From Kryptolebias marmoratus (taxonomy: Eukaryota > Chordata > Actinopteri > Cyprinodontiformes > Rivulidae), in contig NC_051439.1 of NCBI RefSeq assembly GCF_001649575.2, positions 15,638,156 through 15,702,155 on the forward strand: a DNA stretch of 64,000 bases, in the 5' to 3' direction. The notes under the pieces were generated by a model that did not search any database, had not been told where the DNA came from, and was given only the letters and a program-made list of their open reading frames with translations. The translations under genes and the position numbers were made by a program. Of the stretch, positions 38,489 through 51,588 are shown in pieces (positions within the stretch are counted from its first letter, which is position 1; each line of letters starts with the position of its first letter).

Positions 38489-39831
38489 TACACACAATGT
38501 GTGAAACAGCTCGCAGAGGACAGAATGTGCATCAAAGTACGGGCTGAATGGGCGTTTGTGCACACACAGAGCTGTGTGTGCGGCTGCAGGCCTCCCCAGC
38601 TGCGCCCTGTCAATCATTTATGACCTCACACTCAGGAAAACAGAGGAGGCGAAGGTGGACGGGCGTGAAAGGAAGAGACAGAGATAATGTTTCTGAATTT
38701 TTCCTTTTGTCTGATGGAAAATAAGTCAAGGAGGGGCAAATGAGCACTGGAAGATGTACAAGAAGGTTTTGTCAGAGTGTGAGTGTGAGTTCAGATGTAC
38801 TAGTGTGAATAACACACCACTGCTGGAACCTCACAGCCTGAATTCAACATCCTTCACCCTGAACAAGTGACAAAAAGATAACCACGTTTCACTTCAGCGC
38901 TTCACGCCCCCTTCTCTCCCCCCCTCTCTCCCTGCTTCCTCACCTCACACTCCCAGACCCCACCCCCAGCTCTCACTCTGTCTTTCCACATGGCTGGCCA
39001 TCCTCTCCCATGTCCCAGAGGATGGGAGGCTGTGCAGCAGCTTGGCAGGCTGTCAGGGGAACGCAGGAGAGCTGGGAATATGTAGTGACTGGAACAGGGG
39101 TGGCAAAGGGTTGTGGAGGCAGAAAGGAGGGGGGGGGTCTGAAAACCTTCGGTCCTCACCTCACTGTGGTACTGGAGGAACTGCTCTTGGCCTAGCAACT
39201 TAAGGCAAAAGATACAAAATACTGATGTAGAGAGAGAGAAAAAATCTGATCTTTCACTTGTATTTATTCCCGAACACAGAAATAATCACTGCCACACACA
39301 GCTGGAAATAACAAGGCAGCAGCTGACATGGCAGCCAGTGCCAATCACGCAGTCTAGCTCGAACACAATGCCAGCAAACCAACATGTTACCTTTATTGAC
39401 CCGCAATTGCACACATCCTGGGGAAATCAGAGCAATTTTGAAAATGGCACCACTCAACCGAGAAAAGCATGATTCCATCAAGTCCCTGTGCAATCTAAGC
39501 AGTGATTTCTGATGTATAACAAGAGAAAAAAAGATCAAATACAATTTTGTTCAAAGTTACGACCTTTGACTGGGAAAACTAAATTGTATTTTTTATAATT
39601 TCCACATACAATCAAACCAGATCTGCTTGCAACGACTTTACAGTTAAGGGAACAAAAATAAACAGGTTTTTGCCAAAAGGATTTTACGATGAACTATTTT
39701 TTTTACTCGAAGGTCGATGTTTTCTCTTGAACGAGCACCTGATTTGAAGATTGAGGGGACTGGATCAAGAGACTCAGCAAGCTGAAAACACCAAAACAAA
39801 CTAAAATGTTAGATTCTTATTTTTTTATATC

Positions 39832-40090
39832 TTAGTTTGGTTGTCCTCAGTTTAACTTTAGTATGACTTGTTTTAGATAAGTTTAGTTTAGCTTTTTACA
39901 TCCTAGTTTCACAGCTTAGTTTTTTTAAATCTGTTTATATTACTTTTGCTCATTTATTTTATTTAGATTATCTTAGCTCATGTTTTAGATAAGTTTAGCT
40001 TTTTATAATATTGTGTGTGTTTTCATGACGACTTTGAAACGCCTTGTTGCTGAAAAGTGCTATTTAAATAAACTTGACTTGACTTAACAT
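39832..40090 (+). mobile_element. Retroelement-like segment with (CTTGA)n tail and internal direct repeat
   Basis: The 3' end reads gctgaaaagtgctatttaaa followed by taaacttgacttgactta (to about 40086), a tail style seen in fish SINE/LINE copies, with short CTTGA iterations. Upstream, gttttagataagtttag occurs twice about 112 bp apart (39871 and 39983), each followed by gctttttaca or gctttttata. It has no coding capacity and I cannot assign a family. Confidence 0.5.
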
Positions 40091-40759
40091 CAATAAAACA
40101 GGAAAAAGTTGACCAGAGAGGCTGGTCAATTTAAAGAAAACACTATTCACTCAAGTTTAGATATATTAAAACTTAACTGGAACAAGAAAAGACTGGATTT
40201 TATATTATATTTTATAATACCTATATTAAATGTGTGCAAGTCGTTTTGTATCTTCAGCACATTAGATTTTAAAAGATCGAGAGGACATTGTGACTCTCTG
40301 TTGTGATAAGTCACTGAAGCAGTTTTCCCTTTGGTCTGTCTTCAAAAACTCCCGCCACATCACACAGCAGACTCATCCCAAAACAAAAACATGACACTTT
40401 GCCGACCCGCTCTCCCTCGCTCCTGACAGAAAGAGAAGGGAGAAAAGATGACAGCAGCTTTAGATCTGACATCAAACGCAGGCGAGAGAGTGAGAAAGAG
40501 AAAGAACGAAGGAAAAAAAAAAAAAAAAGAAATCGGTTACATCTCCACCGTGACAGCTTGCTGGAAAAGCTCGGCAAATGCCGAGCAATTTCTCTCTCCT
40601 TCTCTCCTTCCCCTTCTATCTATCCATCTCTATCTCTCTGTGTCTCTCTCATCAAAACTTGCTGCCGATTAGGATCTCGGGAAGCCTCTGGATGGGATGT
40701 GAAAACACACAGAGAACCCAAAGGGTAAAAAAAAAAAAAAATGCCAGGATTAAAGTGGT

Positions 40760-40900
40760 GAGGGAATATGGGGTGATAGTGGTGCTGGTTCAAATAGATC
40801 GGCCCCCACGCGACTGCAGTGGCTCCTCGCCTCATCTTGTTCTCTCGCTACGGATTCACACACTGATACATCAAGGCCATTTCTCATTATAGCATCAGGA
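40760..40900. promoter_or_regulatory. Candidate regulatory island
   Basis: A unique block (ggttcaaatagatcggcccc, cgcgactgcagtggctcctc, ggccatttctcattatagc) directly follows an A-rich run. It has CpGs in an otherwise CpG-poor setting. Confidence 0.22.
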
Positions 40901-41989
40901 GGGGGAAAGAGCTTTCATGATGCTACTTTAGAAGGAAAGACAGGGTGGGAGAGAGAAGAGGGGGTAAAGAGTGTGGGAGAATGAAAATGAAAGAAAAAAG
41001 GAGCTAAAGCAGATGACATACTATTAGTATGTTAGGAAGGAAAAAACAAGTAAGAGAAGGAGTAATAGGAATCCCTTGATAAATGATAGATAAGTCTGCA
41101 ATTATTTGAAACAAATAAAAGTCAACCATCAGTCAAAACAAGCAGACTTTAAAAGCACCAGTATATGTAGGATTTTATGACTTAGTTGAAGTTCACGCAC
41201 TTAATTTAGCTTTTATTTTTTGCAGCTTATTCCCTCACTCCTGGGGCTGTTTTCCAAAGTATCTGGTAAATTAAACTGCACGCACCTCAGGCAGAGCCAA
41301 TATTTGTGACCATTTGCAAATGTCTATTTATTCTATTTTTGAAATTGCTGAGAAGCTGTTGGGAGAGAACCGATGATTAGTGCAGCCAAAAAAGCCAGAG
41401 CAACCCTCATACTGTAGATCAGCCTGGTCACACCAACTCCTCTCAATTACTCCTCCAGTCAAGCTGTTTAATGGTTTTTTAGCTCGCCCAAATTCTAAGA
41501 GGCTGAGCATGTGGGTTTTGCATGTGTGCAGAGGGGAATGTCTGTCCTGATGCATATGCTTCTCTAAGCATGTGGGTGTATGTGTGAGTGAATGCACGGC
41601 GCTTGGACTACGAGATGATACATGTGGCCTTTCTGCCATCGGCATGAAGACCAGTCAAAGCACAGATGTAAGCTCTAAAATGAGCAGTCAAATCCCATGA
41701 GATGTCAGACAAAGAAGCGGGTCAGGGGGTCAGCAGAGGATTCTGATTTGACAAAAGAGCTTAAAGCTCAACATTGCACAGTCAGATTGAAATACATTAC
41801 ATATCGCGTTGGAGGAAACTTCTTTATGGTGGTTTGATGACATGCTGTGCGATGTTTGTCACTCTTGAACAAATTAAAAGCATTTAGGAAGGTATGTGAT
41901 GCAGAAATGTTCCATCCTACAATGTGATGTTATGTCTTTGGTTTCGTTAATGCTTCGCATTTTGGTGGACAAAACAAACAATCACTCAC

Positions 41990-42091
41990 CGGCAGACTGG
42001 AGGGGCGGTCGTGGGGGACCCCATCCTCACCAGTCTTCCCAGAATTCCCTGGAGCTGGACCTCTGATATTGTAGCTTTCCTGCTGGGCCTC
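41990..42091 (-). CDS. arid1b: Internal coding exon of an ARID1-family gene, probably arid1b (ends RPSSLP)
   Basis: A 102-nt minus-strand exon with acceptor ttgttag before 42091 and a strong donor (CCG/gtgagt) at 41990/41989. It reads 34 codons in phase 0, from EAQQESYNIRG to HDRPSSLP, with no stop. The last six residues, RPSSLP, are the recognisable part: in vertebrate ARID1A and ARID1B this motif immediately precedes the conserved DLSGSIDDLP segment, which should lie on the next exon, beyond the left edge of the window. The start (QESY, then R, then GK and ED) fits my recollection of human ARID1B (SQEGYGTR ... GK ... ED) better than ARID1A (SQDSFGSQ). The role is in the nuclear BAF chromatin-remodelling complex, upstream of the ARID DNA-binding domain. 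The phase matches the preceding exon at 56.6 kb. Confidence 0.82.
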
Positions 42092-43129
42092 CTAACAAAA
42101 CACACACACACAAAAGAAAATACATGAAAGGGATATAAAAGCAGGTTTTTAGTCATTTTTGAACACATGTTATGGTTCAGATTAGTGACTGCTTGGAGAA
42201 GTTTGAGTCCAAAAAGTAAAAATTGCAAAAATTGTATATTTTTGTCTACATTTTCAATGGAAATATACACAAATAGGGTGGAATCTGCTTCAAGATCCAT
42301 TCACATTTGCTTTATATGCACACATTACGTTGCTAATATTTCATAAACAGTAAGGGTTTTTAGAAAAATTGCAGGATCACAAATTTTACATGTGATGGCA
42401 GAAAAACATGCTTCAAAGGAGTCGTGTTACAACATATACAAACAGGCTGAGAATAATTATTTTATGGCTAAGCAGTAAAATAGCATGCCTCCAGGACATA
42501 TTTGTTGCATTTCTTTGACATAATTTTGAATCTAGAAATATGTAAATACATGATTATACACACAAAAAATACAAACATTTTGCATTGTTTTTTCTAATGC
42601 TGCCGTATATCAGCAAGTTTGCAGAGTATCCATTTCTGGTAACATCAGATTAAACGTCTCTGACAACACCTACTTCTAAAGGTAACAAGAGTGTTAAAGA
42701 GATGAGGAAACAGATTGGACAGTTAGATTGTGTTTTGGGTTTACAGGCCTGTGATAGACTCCGACATTTCCAGTTAGATGGAGTCACAACACAAAAAGAC
42801 AAGCTGGACGAGGAAACACACACATGCTGTTACAGTACATGCAGACTGAAAAACCATTCAAACTATCAGCACACCATACCCACCAATTCATTTCAACTAA
42901 ATCCCACCCACTAATCCTCCAAACATACACACTCACATATAAACCCACATCAAGACGCGCACTCAGTCCTATTGTTCAATCTAAGTCATTTTCTTTCCCT
43001 CTGTAATCACAAGCCTATCTAGTGTAAACCAATTTTCTCTCCATTGTCGGAGGTGTTGCCCTCTCCATCTCCCTCCCTCTGTATCTCTCCCTCCTTTCCC
43101 TCTGCCTCTTCTTTTCATTCACCATGAAG

Positions 43130-43260
43130 GTCGTTCCTCCATCATGTAAAGCGTCGGCAGCACAATGGCAACTTGTTAAAGAGCTCTGAGTGGAGGGATT
43201 AGTGATAACTGATCAGCGAGTCGCGGCGAGAGATCACGCGCAAGTGCCTGCGCACAAAAC
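43130..43260. promoter_or_regulatory. Candidate regulatory island
   Basis: The segments gtaaagcgtcggcagcacaa, ggagggattagtgataactg and cagcgagtcgcggcgagaga form a CpG-containing unique block. The GGATTA core is a bicoid-class (Otx/Pitx-like) half-site. Confidence 0.24.
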
Positions 43261-46200
43261 CAGACACAACATGAATACACACAAGTATTTGTCGCGCGCA
43301 CACACATACGCAGTGTCTTGAGGTTTTTAGTTTCAAAATCCACCTCTCCCCACAGTTTGATTTCTTATCCGTTGTGTGATTATACTGTAGCAGGTGGGCA
43401 ATATTCCTGTCAGCTAGGTGATATCATTTTATAGCGGGAGATAATCCTTCACAGCAGGAGATGTATTATGTGAAAACTGATCTATTATTAACTGTAAAAC
43501 CATTTGTGGATTCAGGGTATGAATGATGTAGAAATGATCAGGACCGTTGAAGAGTTCATTTCTTCAGAATATGGCCACATTTTGCAAACTCCATTAATAT
43601 AAAGACATAATATACATGATATAATGATATATAATAGGCACATATAATAAAAATGATGTATCCATGCATTTATTGCAATGATCATAAAAGTGCAATGATG
43701 CTAAAAATCCCCATTAAGTCACATCTTACACGTAATAGTTTGTGTACATGCCTTGAGCTGTTTATCATCCATCAGCCAGAATAAAGTTTATCATTCCCCC
43801 AAAAATCAATTTAAAATATCAATAAGTTACCCTGCTCTCTGGGACACATATAAATTTGGTTTTCAATTAAATGTTTTCTTGTATTTTAGGTTTCAGGGAA
43901 GCTGATGTGGAACAACACAACACCAAAGAAACTTAATGACAAATAGTTAGCTTTGTAGAAGAATGGTCCACCTTTCTAATTTCTCCTTTCGCAGGAAACA
44001 CAGGATTAAACTGAGTGATGTAAACTTTAAATGCCATTTATTACCTAAAAGTCTAATCCAAAGAATGTAAAATGTAAAAAAACAAAAACAAAACATGACT
44101 TGGATGATAGTGGCTGAAATGCGAAGCACACAGAGTGTTGTAAGCATCTTGATGAGAGAAGAAAATGTGGGTTTATCGCTACAAGACTGCAAGTTTTTCT
44201 AATATCAAGCATCCGTTTAATTCAATAAAACTAACTGCATTTCATTAAAGTGATTCACTGATATGTTGTTTGTACAATTGTTCCTTAAAATACAACATTT
44301 GTTTAAACAAGTTTGTATTTTTTTTCCTCAAGATTTTCATGCAAGCAAAACTAATTAGCTCAAATAAAACTATATGTCACAACAATACCAACTTTGATTA
44401 CTGTAAATGTGTATAAATACAGTAACTTGACTGTATTCCTCCCTGCAGGCTTGGTTCATTTCAGTGTATCTGAGGAAAAACAGCGCTGTGTAACTAAATG
44501 GTGATGTTGGCTTTTAATACTCCGTGTAGGTAATTAGTTCTTAGGTCTCACTTGTTAAGGAGATCTTAATCTTGTTTAGACATCAGGAAAAACAATTTCC
44601 ATTTCAAAAAATAAACACAATGAGGACAATAAAAACAGTGGCCCCGAAACATGAAAACATGAAGTATTAATCGTGCCTCATCTGCTCTCTTATTTTAATA
44701 ACAACTTGAAAAAAATAAATGATCAAAGACCCTCATAAACCTATCTGAAAGCCAGGGGGAACCCCCGAAACAACTGGATATGGTTCAATTACAGGATCAC
44801 ATATCATCATGGAGGTGGGTGGGTGCAGAGAGACTCCTAACAACAGGACCACAACATGGAAGCAAAGGTTTATTTTAAAGAAAGCTACGTTAGTTTCTTT
44901 CCCAAGCCTCTAAGCAAGGTTTGTGTTTGTGTGCACAGGGGGAGCCTTTTATTACACGGTCGGATGTGTTGTGTTTGAAGCAGAAACTAGGTCCACAGAC
45001 AAATACACCTCCGCAGGTAAATAAAGGCAAAAGGGAGGAGTGATGTGAGGAGGACACGAAGAAGGTGTGTGCTGGTTTTCTGATGAGTGGACACACATGT
45101 GGACACTTTCAGCTCACAGAGGAAAAATGCACACGCACAGAGACCAAGAGATGGTGCTGACTCAAGTTCAATATTTACACAGGCATGAATCTCTGGTGAG
45201 TGTGTGTGTGTGCGTGCATTTTGCTCTCTGGGGGACTTTGCTTTTGAGTGTGTCAAAGTGAGGTTGGCTTCACATCGCCGTTTGTGCTCACCTTCTTACA
45301 TCATAAAAGTTAAATGTATTATGAACACAGAGCAACAGGGTGGGGGCTGTGAGGTCTGAGAGGCAAAAGGAACATAGGAAGAAAAAAATAAAAGGTGGTA
45401 AGACTTGCAAATGAGCAAAGAAGGAAACTAATGAAAAAAAAAAAAACTAAAGCGAGAGCAAAAGAACATCAGAGGCAAATGAAGGAGTGCTGCGAGTGCA
45501 TCCTTTCATTTGAGTTTTTTACAGTCCATTGTCTCAAAATCCCATTTACAGCTAATTTAGAAGCCTCTAAAATACACTCCACTCCATACCTTAAGCCTAA
45601 GGCCACAGCTAATCCTGTCTTCACACACACCCACACCCACACACACACACACATGGGGACACTCATTCATCCTTCACGCTTTTGAAAAGACTTCATCTTG
45701 GCATAGTAGAAGCAAATGAAGGATATTGAAGGAAAGCGTTTGAAGTACATGGGGGAATGCAGGAATCAAACTGTGAGTTAAATGCTATTAGACAGCTGTG
45801 TAGAAAGGCAGTGTAATATTAGATTTGATTGAATAGATGGCTGCTGAATGTGGTGTAATATATAGAGCCGGAGAGGTTTTATGCAGAAGTAAATCAATAT
45901 TGCACCACCTAAATCCAGCCGCGCAGGAGAAGGAGTCAGTGAACAGGCAACATTCGGAAAGCACATGTGTGTCGCTGTTGCACTCAGACTGTACTTTTAA
46001 ACTTTGGCGTACCTGCTTTTGAAGGTAACTTACATCATCCAGCTTTTAAGTCAGTTGTGATCCAACGTCTGCACATTTTGCTTTGTTTACAGCAGAAGAG
46101 ATCAAACAAAGAGTTGTCGTCAATTAGCAGACTTAGCTTACAGTGATAACCCGAACAGCAATCATGGCCAAATCAGTTCCATGCTCTCTTTTTTGGGGGC

Positions 46201-46899
46201 TCACACCTCATTTCAGATTGTTTTAGGCTGTTTGCAGTCTGAGCTTCACAACTTCGTATTCAAACAGGAAGCCAGGTGAAGTGCTGCCTCGCTCTGCCTT
46301 TTTCAATTGTATGTCTTGGAATAAAAAAGCGGCGTAACTGGCATGACAGGAAGCGAGCGTTTGATGCCACCGCCTGACAAACAGAGAGCAGCCAGAACAA
46401 AATTCCCAGATGTTGAGTTAAGCTGACTTTGACTGGCATAAGACTTGATCTTTCTTTCTCTAACTGTGAGTAACAGATGTGCCTTACAGAAACAAGAACT
46501 CTCATCTCCTGCTCTTGGCACTTTTTCCTAATTTAATTTTACATAGAAAAGTCAGAATAGTTGCCACATGTCAGCAGAAAAGTAAGTCTTCTGGTTAATT
46601 TTTGATTAGTTTTTATTATTACAGGAGTCAAATTACTAAAAAGCCTATTTTTGCTACACTTTTGTTTTGGCCCCAGCTTTCCCTCAGCATCCCATCTCTT
46701 TCTCCTCCACACCTCTCACAGCTCTTTTTTCTCAAATCATCATATTCCTTATTCCTCCCACCTCCACTTCTCTATCTCCATCCCTTTCTGAAGCTTGATT
46801 CTCTTCATCAGCAACACATTCATATTCTTCTCTCCTCATCCTTCCCTGTCTCCACTGCTCTTCCCATGATTACCAAATGAATTAGTCATCCCCCTTTTT

Positions 46900-47080
46900 C
46901 CCCTGCACCTTGGCAGATGCACATCTCTGCAAAATCTCATGCTAATGCCATTAATATTCATTAAAAATTAAGCTTAATTGCATGTCTTTAGGAGAGTACC
47001 CCATATTCCCGCAACACACGCTATTTCACCTTAGTTGTACCCTGAACACCAAGCATCCACTTTGTGCCACATTACATTAA
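46900..47080. promoter_or_regulatory. Candidate regulatory island dense in TAAT cores
   Basis: The run atgctaatgccattaatatt continuing cattaaaaattaagcttaat (about 46939-46978) holds at least four TAAT/ATTA cores, preceded by tgcaccttggcagatgc (cagatg E-box). The block is unique sequence. Confidence 0.3.
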
Positions 47081-48554
47081 AGACAGGAAGTCTGCCTGTT
47101 TATGTGGAAAAATATACACATTTGTAAATACACATGCATAATTAAATGTGCAGGGTTAAGTCTTTGGAACAAGACACTGTTTAAAAAGCGATGCACTTTG
47201 TTTCTGATGGTCTATTTTTGTGACAATGCTCCACTTTCTGCCAGTAATTACAATTAAAGGGATCTGTTTTTACTTGACTTTGGCTGAGCTGTTAACAAAG
47301 AAAATGTGTTAGGAAAAGAGAAAAAAATGTCATAAAAACACATAATAGATGTACAAAAAGCTTCAGAGAGAGGGTGGGGAGAAAGGCATCCATATGCAAC
47401 ACCCCACATTTTCCATACGTGCTCAGCTGCACGTCTGAACCAAAGTGCACAACAAATGAGGCATAATTAAAACAATAATCAGGATGTGAAGAAAGGAGGT
47501 TTTAACATTTATGTGAATGTAGAAAAAAAAGCCAATCAGTGGCTTCTTAATACAAGTGCGTTTTGATTATTGTTTTAATTTTTTCATTTCATTTTTTAAA
47601 TATTTCTAAAGCAATCCTGCTTTTTGTCACTGTTCCTCAATGTAACTGAGAAAGGTGACCATTATACGGAAATAACTGCATATGAGGGGATGTCTGCATG
47701 TGTATGTGTATATAACACTGAGCAGTGTGTGTGTGTCGGTGTGCTTCCAGCCTATCTTAATAGGTCCATTTGTAGCAGGGCCTGTTCTAGTGCTGTGTCC
47801 TTCAGATTGGATTCTATCTCAGCAATCCCCCTGACCTTTAGCACAAAGAGACTACAAGAAAGGACCAGAGCTCTGACACACAATGCGCACACACAAACAC
47901 CATTTGTGTGCACACATACCCACAAATAAGCATTCATAGTAGCCAATAAAAAAAGAAAAACACACACATGCTCCATCCCAACCTCACACGGATATGTGTG
48001 CAGGACTTCCCTTAGGGATGATGTCAGATGGAGCTAATAGTGTTAGCTGCAGCTGCCACTGCCAGGCCTTTTTATTTTTATTCTTCAACACAAGCTAATC
48101 AAATAAAAGGCAGCCTTTGTGCCATACAAACTTCACACACTCTTTGAAAGTCCCTGTCACCACCAAACTGTCCGCTCATTTACTTCAACTCCTTTGGCAC
48201 AACGTTAAAGAGGACATCCACCCAAACGGGAGTACACCCACATGACTTCTGCACAGAGGAACGATAGCACTGTGTTGGCATGCTCGACTTTGACCGTGAC
48301 ATTTTTTGGGTACTTTTTCTTTCAGGAACAAATGTAGTGGCATTTCCTAACAAATGGCAGCTAAATGAGGCCCCTAGGGGGCTGCGCCGCAAACTACCTC
48401 CCCACCACCACCCCACACACCTTTTTTTTTCTGAGCCATTATGATTGTCCTAACAGTTCCAAAAACACCTCTCTCATTCTTGTTCATTTGCATTTGAATT
48501 GCTACTCTGCTGCACAACAACAAACATAAATCAAAAACGGAAAAAAGGGACAAG

Positions 48555-48577
48555 AAAAAAAAAAAAAAAAAAAAAAA
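48555..48577. repeat. A23 homopolymer
   Basis: Twenty-three consecutive A on the + strand. I see no SINE body upstream that would explain it as a retroelement tail. Confidence 0.9.
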
Positions 48578-49359
48578 CAGCGACGGATTCTGGCCGAGCA
48601 ATTAGCGAGTGTCAGTCAATGTAAAGGTAAAAAACATGCTAAATTGAAAACGTCATCTCACACACATGCAGACACACTATCAGGTACTCGTGCACAAAAA
48701 TAAACTGACATACTGCATACAGTTTACATACAAATATATATTTATTTTTTTCAGTTTCATCATTTAGCTTTGGTCTGAAAACTCATCAGGCTTAAGTGCT
48801 CGTCTGCAGTGGCCAATCGGAGTGAAGCAGGCCTAGGGTTGCCGTGGCGATACGCGGGGACATTTAGAGGACTCCGATAAACTCTGCCATTTAAAAGGTT
48901 ATGACAATTAACGCGGCTCTCCACAAATTACCAGTGCCAGACCTTTACCCACGGATGTCTCTCTCCCTCTTATCACCTCGCACCCAGCCTCACTCCGTCT
49001 CTCTGCCTCCTCCTCGCTATCTCGCCACATGCCCTCCATTCTCACAGCCTCTCCTTCCTCACCCCCCTCCACCTCCTTTCCTCTGTCCACCCCCCTTCCA
49101 AGCCGGCAGCACTTTTATTATCCCTTTAATTAACAGACTTCTTCACTTAATATTCAAATGCTGACCAATTAATGACATTGAACTTTGGGTGCCCCACCCA
49201 CACACCCACAATCCATGCCCTCACGACACACACATCTTTGTTTCAACCCACACAAAGTCCTATTGACTGTCTCCTCACACACACACTTCTTCCTGTCTCT
49301 CATTTCCTCTGTTTTGTCTCCTCAGCCTCCCCACCATCACCAAGGTGAGCTCCCATTTC

Positions 49360-49520
49360 CGTGTGATTGAAAGCGCGTGTGTGTGTGTGAGGAGGGGGCG
49401 GCCATGGTGGCTGAGGCAGCAGAGCAAGTATACGGCGAAGGGGTAATAAAGCCAGCGGGGTGAGCCGCAGAAAGGCGCGATGGCCTTTTAATTAACCTGG
49501 TGTGATTAAAAGCGGGGGTG
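49360..49520. promoter_or_regulatory. Candidate GC-rich regulatory island
   Basis: GC- and CpG-rich unique sequence (gcggccatggtggctgagg, aagccagcggggtgagccgc, ggcgcgatggccttttaatt) lies next to aacctggtgtgattaaaagc. GC content is markedly above the surrounding intron. No exon structure fits. Confidence 0.28.
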
Positions 49521-51549
49521 GTGGAGGGTGAGGAAAGGGGCCTGCTGCTGCAGCTGGTTGGGGGCTGAGAGGTGACAGACAGGAAATAGGAAATAACACT
49601 GGAAGTAATGAACGTTACAGAACCCAACTCATGTACCTGGGTGTGGGAATCCTATAGCTTTATAAAGCTTCTATTAGTGGCTGAGTTTTTAAAAAATGAT
49701 AATCATTAAATACAAAAAGTTTAAAAAAAGAGTTTTAATCTCTGGTACTATCTGCTTCATTCCTGGTGGTGCTACTATAGGACTACGACTGCACATTTCT
49801 GGTCTGTGGTAGATACAATACGTATGTCGATACACTGACAACAATCCGATTGATTAAAAATACATGGGCTGGAAAAAGTTTAAGATGCGATAAGATTTAG
49901 TATTTAGAGTATGTTCTACTATGAGTTTAACTCAACACACAAGATTTAATGCAGTATAACAAAACCAAGGAATGTTATTCAAACTAATTATTTACTGCTT
50001 AATAAAAAAAGACCTTTCATAAACAGATCTTGTTTGAAAATTTCAGAAAATCTGACTCAAAATTAATACACAAAAAATTAGGCTTGGTGCAAAGGTAATA
50101 AACTTTTCTACATTATAAAGAATGAAACATAAGTTAACCTTTATTTTCCTGGAATATTACTTCATTCACATTGCTTTAAGCACATTTTCAGAGCATTTGT
50201 TGCTGTTTACACCAGCGCTGCTGCAGTTCTCCTCCTGAACTGAAGGTGTTGCTAAAGAAAAAAACAATACTGTTGTAAGAAATGAAGAGAGGGGATCTGT
50301 TCTTCAGACACTAATGCAGCAACGCTTTAACTTTTCTGTAATTTTTATAAGGGATGCCTGTGTGTAAAACCTGCTGCTGACTTTTAAATATTAAATGAAA
50401 CAGACTTTAGTAGTACAGAGACCTAATGAATTAATGCACCTAGATATAAACCCAAAACTTCATGGCAGTCACATTGTGCACATCCGTGAATCAGTACAAA
50501 TAAATCTTTACATCCCTATAAAAGACTGAATATTAGAGCAACTCTTAAGTAAATAGTGGCAGTAGCAGTAAAGCTGTTTATCTTGTTGCTCAAAGTCAAG
50601 AAGTTTTTTTTTCCTTCATTTTTTCACGTTTTCCAGTTTCAGTTTTGAACAAATTGTTCTTTCTGTGATGACTTTGCAACATTCTGATATATTTTGCGTT
50701 GTTTGTGGCTGTAATAACAACAAGATGGGAGTTTCTTGCGACTTCAACAAGCATGTTGTACATGCTATAACTTTGACCAGCAGTTTGAGTTTTTCACAAC
50801 TTACCAACAGACGTGGAATTAAAAAATATGTGGCTAAAAACTGTATTTGAAAAGACCTCTGAAAACTTGGTGTTCATTTAATTTCGAAGCCAATTGAGAA
50901 AAACTGCTCTTTGTGGCTCGGATGTCAAACCACAAAAGAAGAGATGTTAGATTCTGAAAGCCATCAACAATGGTGCAAAGGAAAGTCGAAACTGACAAAA
51001 TATTCTAAATTTGTTCTGGTTTTAGTGAAGCTTAGAAGGTGAGCTCATTTCTAGATAAAAAGCAAGATGACAGATGTATGTTTTCAAGCTAAATTGCTTT
51101 CATTGGTTTACAAAGAAAAGACATTTTGAAGATGGACTGTCTTTCACAAAGTTTTACACCTAAAAAGAATGCAGGTAAAATTTACTTACATTTAAATTTT
51201 GACCTGCCAGCCTAAAAGAACCCACTACTGTCAGCCGACCCAAGTGGAAAATGTGTATGTTGCAGCATTTGACCCCACTGAATCAGATTCTGTCCATGTG
51301 GTTCCCTGTAAAGTGAGCATGTCTCCTCCAATCAGCTCAGAGTTCATCTATCCTAAAGCACCGGTCCCCAGAGCCTGCTCTCAGACAGGAAGAGGAAATA
51401 GTAAAAGTCAATAGAGGAACTGGGATCAGTTTCACACAGGAGAGTGGAAAGCTACGATTTAGTATGAGGAGTGAATCTTATGAGGATTGGCTTCCTTTTC
51501 CTAAAGGCAGGCAGTCAAACTCAAACACCTCTACTCACTCAAACAGTTC

Positions 51550-51552
<3 letters not shown>

Positions 51553-51585
<33 letters not shown>
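51553..51585. repeat. (AT)n microsatellite
   Basis: A perfect AT run of about 16 units, which can form a cruciform. A shorter (TA)n tract lies at about 52307-52322. Confidence 0.95.

Positions 51586-51588
<3 letters not shown>

Larger units (their letters stand above)
1..41989 (-). other. arid1b: Partial intron (at least 42 kb) downstream of the RPSSLP exon
   Basis: This stretch starts gtgagt on the coding strand and runs off the left edge of the window. The exon expected next in ARID1 genes (DLSGSIDDLP...) was not found on the minus strand, so the intron is longer than this stretch. Contents: a duplicated 305-bp module (5.47-6.06 kb), a SINE/LINE-type tail (7.93 kb), a SINE (27.67 kb), a retroelement-like segment (39.83-40.09 kb), many CA/GT microsatellites, polypurine tracts (3.2, 9.7, 13.1-13.4, 27.2 kb), a perfect hairpin (34.87 kb) and several candidate regulatory islands. 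The rest is AT-rich DNA with no gene that I can support. Confidence 0.7.

Noticed and set aside
38900..39200. GC-richer, C/G-tract-bearing region considered as the next ARID1 exon
   Set aside because: No minus-strand frame gives a DLSGSIDDLP-like sequence or a convincing acceptor/donor pair.
50665..50850. Small + strand ORF with a CxxCGCNNNK pattern, faintly like the start of a THAP domain
   Set aside because: The downstream sequence lacks the other THAP landmarks (Trp, later C-x2-H, AVPTIF-type end) and hits stops. The resemblance is too short.
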